Positions 1-13,600 of a stretch of DNA of 64,000 nucleotides are shown piece by piece. Below the pieces are notes generated by a model. It searched no databases. It was not told where the DNA came from and saw nothing but the letters and a program-made list of their open reading frames with translations. A program made the position numbers and the translations under genes. The first letter of the stretch is position 1, and the number at the start of each line of letters is the position of its first letter. The DNA lies in assembly GCF_001625195.1 (NCBI RefSeq), contig NC_054391.1, positions 6,149,157-6,213,156 of the forward strand, read 5' to 3'. The stretch is from Drechmeria coniospora (lineage: Eukaryota; Ascomycota; Sordariomycetes; Hypocreales; Ophiocordycipitaceae).

Positions 1-1609
1 CGGCCAGGCGTCCTCATCCCGGTCCAGTCCGATGCAGAGCAACATGCCCAGCCAGATGTCGCAGCAAAGGCCGATGATGGGCGTCGGCATGATGAACATG
101 GGCATGAACAGAGGCATGGGGATGGGGATGGGATATGGGTCCTCCATGTTCCAACCCATGTATCAGAATCAGCAGGCGATGCAGCAGATGCAGCCGATGC
201 ACGAGCAACAGCAGCAGTCCGAGGGCAAGGGCAAAGGCAAGCTCGTCGAGCTAGACGATAAAAAGTGGGAAGAACAGTTTGCCCAGCTCGAGCTGCAGGA
301 TCAGGAAGCGGCAGAGCTGCAGAAGGAGCAGGAAGAAGCGAATGCTGCGGAACGCGAGCTGGACGAGATGGACAAGGCGATGCAGTCGGAAACCAACGAG
401 TTCGGTGACTTCGAATCCATTTGGAAAGGAATACAAGCTGAGACTGCTGCTGCCAGATCCATGGTAAACGAAGACCAACTCTTCGACGAGTTCAACAAGG
501 AATGGGACCCGACGGCGATGCCCGAGTTCCAAGACTTCCAGGCAATGGGCGACTGGGGTCGATTCGGCGACCCCATCGTCGAGAGCTACCTGTTCGAAGA
601 AGCCAACATCTTCCAAAACGAGAAGAACGCGTTCGATGAAGGCGTGAGAGTCATGAAGGAGGGTGGCAACCTGTCGCTCGCGGCCTTGGCATTCGAGGCC
701 GCCGTGCAGCAGAACCCTAGGCACGTCGAGGCATGGGTGTACCTGGGACAGGCGCAGGCTCAGAACGAAAAGGAGACAGCGGCGATCCGGGCCATGGAGC
801 AGGCGTTGAAGCTCGACCCCAACAACCTCGACGCCCTGATGGGCCTGGCGGTGTCGTACACGAACGAGGGATACGACAGCACGGCGTACAGGACGCTGGA
901 GCGGTGGTTGTCAGCCAAGTACCCCAATGTCTTGGACCCCAAGGATCTGTCACCGGCCGCCGACCTGGGCTTCACGGACCGGCAACAGCTGCACCAGAAG
1001 GTGACGGACCACTTCATCAGGGCGGCGCAGCTGAGCCCCGATGGGGAACACATGGACCCCGACGTCCAGGTTGGCCTCGGCGTGCTGTTCTACGGCGCCG
1101 AGGAATACGACAAGGCGGTCGACTGCTTCCAGTCGGCGCTGCACTCGTCCGAGCAGGGCACATCCAACCAGCAGGAGCAGGTCCATCTGCTCTGGAACCG
1201 GCTCGGCGCGACGCTCGCTAACAGCGGCCGGTCAGAGGAGGCCATAGCCGCCTATGAGCAGGCGCTCTCCCTGGCGCCCAACTTTGTGCGAGCGCGCTAC
1301 AACCTGGGCGTGAGCTGCATCAACATCAACTGCCAGCAGGAGGCGGCCTGCCACTTCCTCGCCGCGCTCGAGATGCACAAGTCGATCGAGAAGTCGGGTC
1401 GAACCAAGGCCTACGAGATTCTCGGCGACGGCGCTTCCGCCTCCGGCCAGGTCGACGAGGCGCTCGATCGCATGTCGGCCCAGAACCGGAGCAGCACGCT
1501 GTACGACACCCTACGCCGCGTCTTCACCCAGATGGGCCGCAGGGACCTCGCGGAGAAGACCGTTGCGGGCGTGGACCCGGACGTGTTCAGGCCCGAGTTT
1601 GACTTTTAG
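1..1609 (+). CDS. PEX5: Peroxisomal targeting signal 1 receptor PEX5 (3' part; 5' end outside window)
   Basis: PEX5 is the cycling receptor that binds PTS1 (SKL-type) cargo in the cytosol and docks at the peroxisomal membrane. The frame is open from base 2 through to the TAG at 1607-1609, so the ATG at 32 is internal and roughly the first hundred residues probably lie upstream. The visible N-terminal half is Met/Gln/Gly-rich and carries a WxxxF-type pentapeptide, WEEQF (about residue 79 counted from the Met at 32), of the kind used to bind PEX14/PEX13. The C-terminal half, from about residue 200, is a run of TPR repeats; examples are the helices around EAWVYLGQAQAQNE, DPNNLDALMGLAVSYTNEGY and RARYNLGVSCININ, which form the PTS1 pocket. 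No intron is needed in the visible part. A possible poly(A) signal, AATAAA, lies at 1926-1931, about 320 bp after the stop. Identification is from remembered family features. Confidence 0.93.
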   Translation, partial: GQASSSRSSPMQSNMPSQMSQQRPMMGVGMMNMGMNRGMGMGMGYGSSMFQPMYQNQQAMQQMQPMHEQQQQSEGKGKGKLVELDDKKWEEQFAQLELQDQEAAELQKEQEEANAAERELDEMDKAMQSETNEFGDFESIWKGIQAETAAARSMVNEDQLFDEFNKEWDPTAMPEFQDFQAMGDWGRFGDPIVESYLFEEANIFQNEKNAFDEGVRVMKEGGNLSLAALAFEAAVQQNPRHVEAWVYLGQAQAQNEKETAAIRAMEQALKLDPNNLDALMGLAVSYTNEGYDSTAYRTLERWLSAKYPNVLDPKDLSPAADLGFTDRQQLHQKVTDHFIRAAQLSPDGEHMDPDVQVGLGVLFYGAEEYDKAVDCFQSALHSSEQGTSNQQEQVHLLWNRLGATLANSGRSEEAIAAYEQALSLAPNFVRARYNLGVSCININCQQEAACHFLAALEMHKSIEKSGRTKAYEILGDGASASGQVDEALDRMSAQNRSSTLYDTLRRVFTQMGRRDLAEKTVAGVDPDVFRPEFDF

Positions 1610-4600
1610 CAGGCTGCGAAACGGGCGCTGGGAGGGAGGTGACGCACGAGTGAGGCAGGCAGTCGCCTTGTACGAGTCATCGGGTAGGTGGCAGTGTGCA
1701 TGTATGCATGGTTGGATGTTATGTACACGGAGCATCGGTCGACACAGGGAGCATGAGTATGGCAGCGGCATCTCGAGGGACGAGCGGGATGGACGCGCGG
1801 CCCGGAAGCGACACGAAAGCGCAGCGGCCAGAAGCTGCATAGGACACGGAAACATACACACACGCGTTCAAATAGAGTAGAAGGTTGCTACTGGTTCGTC
1901 ACAAAGCCAGAGCGAGAGCGGCGTCAATAAATCGCATGCTAGTTTGGGTCAGCGGCGAGGCAAGCAGGTGTGTCCAAGGACAAAGCACGACGTGTCGCTT
2001 TCACGTCAAAGCTCCGTCCATCCAGTTTGATTGAATGAGGCGCATCTTCCTGGCAGGCGGCACGCACCTACGTACGAGCTCGTGCGGCCGTCTAATTTCT
2101 CTCCAGTCTGCACAAGCGAGAGCAGGCCTGCGCGGACATCCGAGGCGGTCAGTAGGCTCTGGCCAAGTCGACGTGCACGCCCATCTATCTCGCATCTCAA
2201 CTCGACCGGCGTCTACAGCACACAGTACCACACCCACACGGCACTTGGAGATGTCATCACCATTACGGCATGATGCGGATGTAGAAGAAGAAAAAGCAAC
2301 GACAACGTCATGCGTCGACCGTTTTGCCCTCGATCCAATCAACACACCAACCTACGTCAGCGACCTGCTACCACCAAGCCGTACATGCAAGTACATCTAT
2401 CTGTACGCACGTAGGGCACACACCCTTCCAGATGATGAAATGCCCCTCTCCCACATGCTCGTACTCGTACTACGTCTCGTAGCATGCACAAGTGCTGGAG
2501 GACGAGCCGCTCCGTCGGCGGCCTCGCATGGCCTGCCACGTTCCCATGATTATCAAATACAAGAGACTCGTGACCGACCAACCGTGACGTTGGAAAGTAA
2601 GCCTCGCCAAGGCCGCGCACGTGCTTTTGATAGACGGGCCCTTTGACAACCCGATGCATGTAGGTGTCGGGAATTGCAGCTGGTCATGGTGGAAAGGGGA
2701 AGGGGGGGGGGGGTTGGGTGGTTGGGGCGTGGAAATAAGAGGGCAATGCGCAACAACACGAAGCTGAGTCAAATCCCGATAGTGATCACCGAGGACGTGT
2801 GCGTACCTGGCGAAATGAGGCGATGCATCCTTGCGTCCTAGGGTCTTCAGCGAATGACGGGATTCGACGGCAGCCGTGTCTCGAAATATACGCAGCTTCC
2901 CCATCCACCCGGCCCTCGGCCCCTGGGTTCGGGTCTTGGAGACGGCACCCCTGGCAGGCTGAAGCAACTGGGCAGCGACAGGTCTGGAAGCAGATGTGAG
3001 ACCCCCCATAGTCCCAGGCAGCTGGTCGCGGCACTAACTGTCTGACCCCGATCTGCGTGTGTATTTGTACGGGTGACTGGCGCCACCGGTGGCCACGACG
3101 CCCATGTCGCCTCATGTCAGTTGCCCATGCCAGTTGCCAGCGTTGAAACGCATTAGCCATTGCCGGAGCCGACTGGCATCCCTAATCAACTGGCCACACT
3201 GGGTCTGTCAGGATGGACGGTGGGCTTGCTCTCCAAGGGCAACGGTACTCTTGCGTCCAACGCCAGGCATTTCGCCAGCACATACCGTGTTGTTTTGTCC
3301 GTTGGCCTGTTCCGAACCCTCAAGGGCTTGTGCAAGTTGGCGTTTTCGCAGGACGTCAACGTACAAGTAAGTAGTCTTGACCGCTTCCCAATTATTGCCA
3401 TGCTTGGGAGCAGAGTGGAAACGCTGATCCGTCCTGTGAATACTGCACCTATGTGCGTACACGTACGCACCCGCATGAATTGGTTGGCGTCGGAATGTCT
3501 TTGAAATTACCGTTTTCGTACACCTCTTGAAACACCGATCGGATCGCTCCCTGGGACCCACAAACTTTTATTGAATGTCGTTTATTACTGTACGGAGGAC
3601 TCCGTACGGAGCAAGTACATGCAAGAACGTCGGTACACGTACATGTATCGTATCCGTAAGGTGCCGTCGCTGGCTCCGCGACGAATGATAAGGGTTACTG
3701 ATCCCCGGTTGTTGGGTGGTGGGTGGCAGTTGGTGACAAGCCGGGATCCACCCTTTTCGGCCGAATGCTCGTGTCTCGGTCGAGTTTGGGCTTAGACGTA
3801 ATGCTGGTGTTGTTCATCCGACGTCCACCACAGAAGTTCACGCAGTGAAATGATTGCCCGGACGGACTCATTGTGGTTCCACCGACATATGCATTTGGCG
3901 AACAACATTGCGTCGGAGCTGCTTCGACCAAGCAAGACAGCACTAGACGAGGCAACGTGGTGGTCGTGACGGCGTCCTCGAGGTTCGATGTGACTGTTCT
4001 GCGTCGTGGCGGCTGAGCATCAGCTTCTCGCAGAACATGTCGCCCAATGTTTGCACCTTTCGTCATAGTGGCCCGATCTGGGCAACCGAGAGCGGATGGA
4101 ACCCGATGGCTGATGCCTCTCCATTCCTGCGTGCATCGCTTGCTTGTTGCGATCGGGCACTTGCCTGCCAGCAGCGGGCGGCACGCATCGATCCACCTCG
4201 GCCGCTTGACAGGCATGGGTGGGCCTCGTCGGCGTGTGGGGGGGGGAGGCTGCCCGAGCAGGTATTGAAATTCGAGCAGGCCGGTTTCAACACCGTCGAC
4301 CACGACACGAGGGAACTATTGCCCGCGGTTGAAGATTCTGCTTCGTACGAACTTGATACGCTTCGGCGTACGCTTTAGACAGACCGACCGCCAAAGTCCT
4401 CGGAGCAGCCATTGTGCCGATCTTGTCATCAGCATGCCACGGCAACAGCACGACCTAGTCATATTCCGAGAGATGAACCGACACGACTTTTTCGAGACAG
4501 CCATTTACTCATCTCGTTAAAGACAGGTCCAGGGCGGCATCGCCGCATGTGGCTGTGCAAGAGGGTGGTCCCCAGCTGCGTTCCCGCTCTCCGTCTTTGT

Positions 4601-7600
4601 GGAATCGATTTTGACCAGGGGGCCAGGCCGTTTCCCCTTTTGCTCGAGACCCTCGTGTGCTAGTATCCATCGAGGTAATGGCTGGGATCGATCGCCTCCA
4701 TGATTTGCATGGTCCCCCTGAGGAGGGACCAGGGGACGGCTGATGCGTGACGGCGGGAGATCGGTTGAATTCGCTCCACGACCGAAACGCCAGCAGGGGG
4801 GCAGATGCCACCAGGCGAAGAGCGAAGAAAGGGTTGGGGTATCGCCGAAGGGATTGCGAGCATCCGTACTCCGCGCTCTGCACTGGTACGCGAACGAACT
4901 CGGTATTGCACATGCGAGTACGCCCACGACCAGTCAACTAATCGCACGCCAGAGCCGGTCGGTTGAGTTGCGGTGGCTGCTCAGCTGGGAGCAGAGCTGA
5001 TTTGGCAATGAAATGGATGGATGGAGGCAGATGGCATCATCCATGGCAAGATGTCTGCGAGTACGTGCGGGTGTCAGGGGCCCATGGACAAGCGTCGCCG
5101 TCGTGCTTGTTGTATGTGACGGGGGATAATTAGTCTAAACGGAGCACGGCCAGCCAGATAGTTCCCAGAGGAGCCGACTCATGCAACACCAAGGGACACG
5201 GGCAGCATGCTAGTCGCTCGTGCCGGCAGCGAAAAGCAAATCCGAGACCGTACATGGTGCACTCTTTGTGACTGATTTTGATGGTGATGATGGATGGGCG
5301 ATTGGTCGTCGAGCTTGCCAGACACGACTTTGTAATCGTGCCACGCCCCACCTATAGGTGTACGTGGTTCCTTTGTCCTGCGGCTTCGTTTGTACTTTTT
5401 GGGGGTAGAGGCGGAGGGAGACGAGGCAACTCGGACCGGGCAATGATGAAACGAAACGAAAGATCCGCCATGGGTGGTTTACGGCCAGATCATGCTGTCC
5501 TCTGTTGGTGCTGGCGAAGGAAACTTGAAAGCGACCACTGCTGCCTATCTACGGAGTGCCATCTGTCCACTGGTCAGAGTGGCCACGTATTCGGCTGACG
5601 GAGGCATGGCGACTGAAGCGCGAGAGACGGATGCAGCAGGCACGCAGCATTCACAAGCTGATGGGGAAGGAACGTTTGGTCCATGGGGGCACATGCGTGT
5701 GCACGTGTGCAAGTTGAAGGAGAAGGCACCGGACTGGAGTTGACTTGGGCCATCGGCCATACTTCACCATGGCCTCGCAATCGGTTGCCAAAGCCTCCCA
5801 CGCAGCATTTGGCCAGCTAATTGCCACGGAGGTTTGCGACGGCTTGCACTGGCGTCGGAACCATGGCGGCCGCGGCCCACCCGATGATGTTGGGGAAGCC
5901 TTGCCTGACTCGACTTCGAGGCGCCATCGACGTCGTACATCCCGTGCATCCCATGTTATCCAGCGCGATGACGCCTGCTCGCGCCGTACTCGGTACCTCT
6001 GCATGGCATGTATCTGTCGCTGACCGCGGTGGCGCCAGGAACATGCACGCTTTCCAGCCTCGCACGCCCCCGAAGGGCCCAAGGGTCGGCACAAGGACAA
6101 CGGATGCGAGACTTGGAGAACGAATGCCCAAGAGCACGTACGCTGCACGGCGTGTACAAGTAGCGCCCACCAGAGTGCACATGAACGCGGGAACGGATGA
6201 CCTATGACGACGAGCCATGCTGCCACGGCTGCGGAGTCACCAGGAATCCCTGCGGAGGCGTCACGATGCCATGGGTAACGTTCACGTTTGGCGCCGGGAC
6301 GTACACTCTCACAGCTGAGCACGAGCGTAGGGTATTACGAGCTACTCTACGGAGTACGGAGTACGGAGTACTCTACTTACATGTACAGTACTTACTTGCA
6401 CAGTACAAGTACAAGGTCCAGGTTCAGGGCACTATCGACCACAGTACGGAGTACTATACGGAGTTTTATACGGAGTTTTATACGGAGTACTAATTATACG
6501 GCATACTGTACATGATGTATACTCCGTACCTGCTTGCAACTACTTGCTTGCACAGACAAGACACCAGATGCATGAACGTGTGCTCGTACTTGCACTGACA
6601 GATGTGCATGTTTGTACCCCTGTATGCATTTACATTCTCGTCGTAGCAGTTAGTAAAAGTCTGCACAGCACAAGTGCAAGCACTGTACGCATTGCTAATA
6701 CCAGCTACGAAGTCTACAGGTGTACCGCAGGTGAACGGAATTACTCAAGTACTTGCAGTATAATACAGTACTGACGGACTTGTACGTGTACTGCACAGCA
6801 GGGGTGCAGATTGACATCGGAGTCTGCGTGTCAAAGTGAGCCCGGCAGGCAGGCGATGGAAACGCCAAGCATTCCCGCACGACCCAGGGCGAATCAGGGT
6901 CCAGATTGCAATGTCTTGCCCTGCTCCTCCTCGTCCATCGAGCCGGCCAATCCACTCGCGGCGCGCCGGCAGGCAAGCATTTGGACCCCCCCCCCCCCAG
7001 GACCGGATGAGATCGACGACGGGTCGTACAGGATCCTGCATCGCCCATTGTTCCGAATATTTTCGGACGCCGGACGGACGGCGGCGCATCGATTGTCGTC
7101 GTCTGCCTCGTCGGAACTTGCCACCTTGGGGCCTGGGCACCAGGGCCTGGCGGACCGACCCATCAGGCTCGCACACGGCTTGGCTTTGAGCAAGAAAACC
7201 AGGTAATGTACATGCGAGTACATGTACAAGCGCACGACGCATTCGAGTACCGAGCTTGAACGGGTGGTTTGTGCATGGGCAGGGTGGGAGGCGGCCGCAT
7301 TTGCTCCGCCCCATTGGCTCGTCGGCCAGTCCCCGTTGCAGTCGGATCGAGGCGCGCGTTGGCGCGGCCGTCGATGGAGCTTGTTTCATGGGTGCCCAGG
7401 GACGAGGACGTGGCGGAGTCTGCCCTCACGTGGCGGCAGGCGATGGCTTTTCGACGCACGCGTGCTGATGCGAAAAAGTCGTGCGAGCCGGGCTGCTTGT
7501 GCTGGAGAAGGAGGTGTGATCAACCAGAACGAGGTGTCTGTCTGTGCTGTACATGTATTATTACCTGCAGTAATTACTTGGACACCAACGAGCTTGTACC

Positions 7601-10600
7601 GAGTACACAGCACTCACTGTACCTAGTTGTAGGCAAGTAAGTATTAATTGCGGAGTAATATGTGAAGTCCAACCATACATACAGTACGTGCCTTGCCGGC
7701 ACCTACCAGCCACCTACCTGCAAGTACAAGTACTGTACAAGTCGCCGTGCATGTACTGTTGCAGTAAAGCACAACTTACAACTACCTACTAAGTATACAT
7801 GCACTCAAGGATGCTAGTTCGTCGACATGTACTCCGTACTTTGGCGTAGATACCAAGTGCAAGTGTGCGGAGCAATCCAGGCGCACCGCACATCCACCTG
7901 CTCGTGCTTGCTGTGGGCATATTGGTCGTCATATGGCCGCGTCGGCACGAGGTCCCCTTAGGGTCGTTCGCCAAGCCACCGCGTCCATGCAGGATGGATG
8001 CAACCCTGTCTGACGCTGACTTGAGATGTCGCTGCAGGAGCAGGAAGCCCAGGGCGGGTTGCCCGTACATGTACTGTAAGTACGGAGTATGGAGTACGGA
8101 GTACATGGTAATTAATTACGGAGTACTTACTTACTTGCATGTAAGTACTTCCTATACGTGTGCGCTTGCAACTAAGTAAGTACATGTTGGCGTACAGATC
8201 AACCACCGTGAATATTGTGCAGATAGTACAGGCACAAAGCCTCGTTTGATTCGTGTGCTCATGCATAGGATCCGGATGACATACGGCGCACGTTCATGTG
8301 CGCACTTACATGTGCACGTGTGTGAGCACGGTGCATGCTAGTTGTCTGTCGCTTGTTGGTGGAGAGCTGCACGGCGTCGCGAAGACTGCCGTCGTACAAG
8401 CACTCCGTACGGAGTACTCCGTACAAGCATGCGGTACAAGTACAGTAAGTGTACATGTACATGTACTGTTGCTGTATTCCGTGTGCGAGTGCTCCGTACT
8501 TGTGCGACGATCAAGCTCACTGGCCTCGTGGCGCAAACACAAAGAAACATGGGTCTCGTGGGTATGGGGAACTGCGGGTCGCGGCAAGGTACGGCCTTGT
8601 TTCCTGCACATTGAGAACGTGCGGGAAAAGAGCAGGAAAACGAAGGGCATGCATGCAGTAGGTGGCACATGCACATGCACTACGACAAGTCAACACATGG
8701 GTGTAGCACGCACTGCATACTTACAACTACTCCGCGCTCCGTGCAGAACCTGTGCATGTACTCGACACAATGATCTGCTTACTTGTACTTGCTTGGCGAA
8801 ATTGTGCTGATAGTACTCCGTACTGGACATGAGCTTTCCCATCCCGCCATCGTCATGCACAGTTATGCTCGGTGCGGAAGACAGGTGGAACCATCGCAGG
8901 GGGTTTGGTCAGGGCAGAGCAGAGGCGGTGGATGCGTCTACTTAAGTACTTGTGCAGAGTACAACCGCAGTAAAAGAACTCTCGTCTCTCGGCTCAGGGC
9001 AACGACAAGCACGTGGGAGCATGTGCCCACTGGCAAGTACTTTTGCTCCGTACTTGCATTTGGTACTCGTACAAGTAAGTAAGTACATCAACACCCAAGC
9101 ATGTACACGCAATCAATCGTAAGATGAGCGAGCGAGAGATGTGAGATTTGACAAGCACCGAGATCGTCCGAGATCGTCCGAGGAGCCTTCTTGCTCGCAT
9201 CGAGCACGGCACATGTGCGGAGCATGGCGAGCGCCCAAATGCAATGTACTGTATTAATACGGAGTACCCAAGTACACTTGGCCGTCCGTCAAGTTGTCAA
9301 CCTTTGTACTTGCAGTATGGCATGCACAGCGGGTGGTTGCCCGCGTCTCACCGCACCGCTCGAGGAGAGCGGAAGCAACTCCTCACCAGTACGGAGAAGA
9401 TGCTTTGGCAGCTTGACGTGCTGTACTTGCTGGCACGCCACTGCATGTGTGTGCGGAGTGCTGCACTACCAGCTTCTCCTACCAGCACTTGCGGGTTTGG
9501 ACGGCTCGTCCTTGCCGGCCCGCAGTATTGACGGTGTTGGTAGGCCGAAGTTGGCGGCGGGGCGTGGCGCTTTGTTTGGCGAGGTGCCTCGCGAGCCTGG
9601 CTTGACGCCGGAGCGTGCATCAAATCTCCGTCCTGCTGCTCCGTACACCTGCTGTGGATGTACACACCCAAGTGCACGAACTTGGTGTGGGCTGTGCATG
9701 CACACTCCCTCCCAAGTTTGTTCGTGGTGCAGAAAAAGAAAGGGCAGAAGAAGAAAACATCATTCCTGAGGACGGACGTTGCTCACGCTGTGTGACGGGA
9801 TAGTTAAGCGCTACAGGCCCAGGCCTCGTCGGTGGTTGCATCAGTGGTGTAATGAGGGCACCAGGCGCTAACCAAGGCGCCGACCAACAGGTATTAATTA
9901 CAGTACGTTTCTGTATTAGCAGTGTACGGAGTGCTCCGCCCTTACTTGTACTGTACGTACTTACAAGTAATAGTTGTATACAGTACTTGCCTCCTACTGC
10001 ACCGTAATTGGTTGCACGGCGGTGTCCCGCACTTATTACTTGCAACTACGGCACTTGCAAGTGTTATTTCATCATGCAATGACGTCCCGTCGACCAGCAA
10101 TCAGCAGGTGCCCGTCGTCATGCCGGTGCCCGTTCTCGCACTTACCATGGATAGTGAGAGGCGAGAACCAGCACGACAAGTGCCAGCATGCATGCGCACA
10201 GTAGTCGCGCTCGGCGTGCCAATCATGAGGACATTTGTCTGAATTGCTGTCCTGATTCCCGCGCTTTTCTCTGCCGCCCATCCTGCGGGCCTGTCGTGCT
10301 GTTTCACCATGCCCGCCCCCCCTGAGAGGAGCCGGCACAAGCTCGTGTGGGTACGGCGCCCGAGCACCCGTTCTTGCATGTACATGTACTTGTATGCACA
10401 GCACGGTTCGATGATTACCATTACTTGTAGGTGTACACCTTCATGCAGGTACTCCTCCTCCGTATTGTACATGCAAGTACTTGGACTGTGCCGAGTACGG
10501 AGTGTTGCTTTCTTTCTTTCGACCGCACGTACATGACACTTGTTGTCGCACTTTGTTCGGCGCAAATGTACTTACTGTAGGTGTACTTGTGCAGATTGGT

Positions 10601-13600
10601 GTCGCCATGCAGTTGCTCCATGTACTTGCACACGGGCTATTACTGCTGCGTGCGATTGTGCCCACCTCTGCCGAGAAATGGGCGGCTAGTCATTTTTGGG
10701 AGACCCGCAGGACGCCACGGCGTGTCTCCTGCAAAAGTCCGATGGGACTTGCCGTCCTGCTGCTTACGGAGAAACGTGTTGTCCTGGAGAGTGCTCCTCT
10801 GCACGTTGTCGGCCATGCAGAGTTCATGCGGGTGCAGGCATCATGGCTGCGGCACAAGGTAGGGCGTACTTGATAATGGTGCATGCAGTGAAGGGACGCC
10901 TACCTCCTAGGCCACTACTCCAGAGCATCCGAGTGCCTGTGCCGACTAGGTACTCATGTACACTGCACGTGGGCTCCAGTACGCACGCCTAGCTAGCCTG
11001 TATGTGTACAGTAGTTGCAAGTACGGTAAGTAAGGCGTGCTGTACAGGTATTATTAATTAATAATTACTGGTAACATGTCCAAGTACAGAGTATGGCATT
11101 GGTTGTACAGTAAGTACAGTACGTGCAAGAACTTAATACCAAGTACGGAGAACGTACGGAGTACATGTGCCCAGTAGTTGTGCAAGTACTTACGCCTGCT
11201 TATACAAAATTTCCAGTAGATTTTTGCTTTGTGCATTCGTGTGCTCTTGTCTCTTGTGCTCCTGACCTTTGACCCCTCTCCTTCAACCGCAAATAGCATC
11301 CACAACGGAGTGCTCCGTGCTTGCATGTACAGTAATAGTTGTACTTGCATGCTCGTAAGTAAGTGTACGAGCAAGTACTCCGTACTGTACATGTATGCTT
11401 ATGGTAAGTACTCAAGTACACCTACCACTAACACAAGTGCTGCACGTAAAGTAAGTACTTACTTGCACGGCGCATGCACACAGTCCTGAGCACGAGTGTC
11501 CCATACTCTGCAAGTGCAGCAACATCTGTACATACTTTGGTGTTCATGTACAGGCACTACGAGCATTCTCCAATTTGAATATTGAAATCCAGCTCTCGCC
11601 TTGAGCGGTTGCTACGTGTGCAGCCGAGTGGATGGCGAACAAGAAGGGGGCAGAAACAGAGACAATAAGAGTCGGCGAGAGACAGGCCGAGGCATGGACA
11701 TGACATGACAGGCTTTCGATGTGGTTCCGTGCGACTTTGTCACGTCGACATCTGGCCACGGAGCCTGCGTGAGACGGCGCCCGGCCTAGAGCCGAAGATT
11801 GGACCGGGGCCCCAAGGCAGTTCCACCCGTGTACTTGTAGCAAGTACTTCTCGTACGTACAGTACAGTAATTACGTGCTACCTATTACACGTGTACAGTA
11901 TGACTGCAGGCGCATGTGAGTACATGTACACATTGCACAAGTGGCACTCCGAACAGTATGCGATGCTACTCGTGCAATGCAACGTTCGATAATCCAGAAT
12001 GCTCTCCGTGAATCCTCGCGACGTGGGCTGCAGCAACCCTGGCCTTCCCGCTGGCGGTTGTCGCAAAGCTCATCGTCGCGGAAGCACGGCGGCCAGACGC
12101 GCAACATCCTTCCTTCCATCCGCACTCGGAGCGGGTGCGAGGGTTTTCTGGCAACGGGTGTCTGTCGGTTCTTGACGAGACAGTTGGGAAGCGGCTTTCG
12201 TTGCGTTCTCACCGGCACGTACTCTGCACCAAGCACAAAGCCAGGCAAGCAGGCGAGGGAGCTGAACTTGCTAGTACCTGCAGATACTAGCACTGTAGCA
12301 CTGTAGGTACTGCTAGGTCGTCGTAGTGTTCGGAATCGGAGTACCTGTAGGTGTACTTGTAGGTGTAAATGTAAGCAATACTAGGTACTAGGTACTAATG
12401 AAGGCACTTGCTAGTTGGCAGGTGTCCTGCACCCTAGGTGTACAGTGCTTGTCAGTGACAGACACATGAAGTGCACGTGCTGTAGAGTGCGGCGCAGTAC
12501 AGTACATGCGACAAGAGCCGCTAAGCAGCGAACCCGCCATCACTTGTCCTGACTTGACTCCAGAGCGGTTCATCGGAGCCACGAGGCTCGGCCAACTGAA
12601 GCTGACAGCCGAAGCTCCTTCGTTCCCCACTCCACCCAATCGAGCCTGTGGTTAATACAACACTTCTGCTGGGTCTGCGCCTTCATGTATCAATACAATG
12701 TACAGTCGGTGTACGGAGTACAGTAAGTTCAGGTAACACCGTGCTCGACCCGCTCCGTACACCCAAGAACTTACGGGCGCACAACCAAGTATTCCGTAGC
12801 TCTCCATACAATGGTAGGTAGCCCCGTACAAGTAGGTGTACATGTACGTGTACTAGTTGGTATGAGGCGCTCCCTCTACCTTAGTAGTATGCTGTACAAG
12901 TACTTGGTTCGTATTCCTTCTCGTAGCAGCCCTTTGCATGCCCAACCAAGTATGCACCTACGTACGTGTGCACCTACGTTTAAAGCTCACCTGGGCTTGT
13001 GTTTGCACCTGTAGAGTTTCAACAAACAATCACTACGTACACCCGCAGTGCATGCGCCGTGCATGCTTGTTCCGAGTGCAGATGTTCTTGGCCGTTCGTG
13101 TCCCACCGCTAATTAATAATATGCTGTACTGTACTCTAGGCACTGCAATGCTTGTGCTCGATAAACAGCCTCCCTCGTCGTGGGGCTCATGGTGCAATCA
13201 CCACTCCGCTGGCGTGTCGGCAAGTACCTGCACGGAGTACTGTAAGTATAAATACCTACTGCGTGCTATATCGGCCTTCGGAGGTACTCATGTACAGTGC
13301 AGTGTGTCGACTGTATACGTGCTGGTGCAGGTGTTCAGAGTACGAACTGCATCCTGAAGCCTCGACGCTCGCACCAACGACGGAGCGTTGGCACCGAATG
13401 CACTGCGTAGGTGTACGGTGCGATAAATGTTGCTTGCTGGTGTTGCCATGCTCTAGGTGTGCCCGTACTGCTTGGACGTGTGTTGCATGCAAGTACGACA
13501 TGCTCGGGGCCCTGTCGCTTGTGGCGGAGGATACATGTACATGTACATGAATACAGCGGCCGAGGCTTGGCTGCCCCAAAGGCACTGCATCCTCAGGTCG

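Noticed and set aside
2035..2646. 203-codon plus-strand frame near the PEX5 3' side
   Set aside because: Composition and lack of any motif fit a chance frame, and the 5' part overlaps equally open frames on both strands.
5651..6322. 223-codon minus-strand frame in the first desert
   Set aside because: No domain, no codon bias and no good start context; Arg/Cys/Trp-rich composition typical of random GC-rich translation.
6301..6500. CRISPR-like array of short repeats
   Set aside because: The units are contiguous 12-bp repeats with no unique spacers, in a eukaryotic nuclear spacer.
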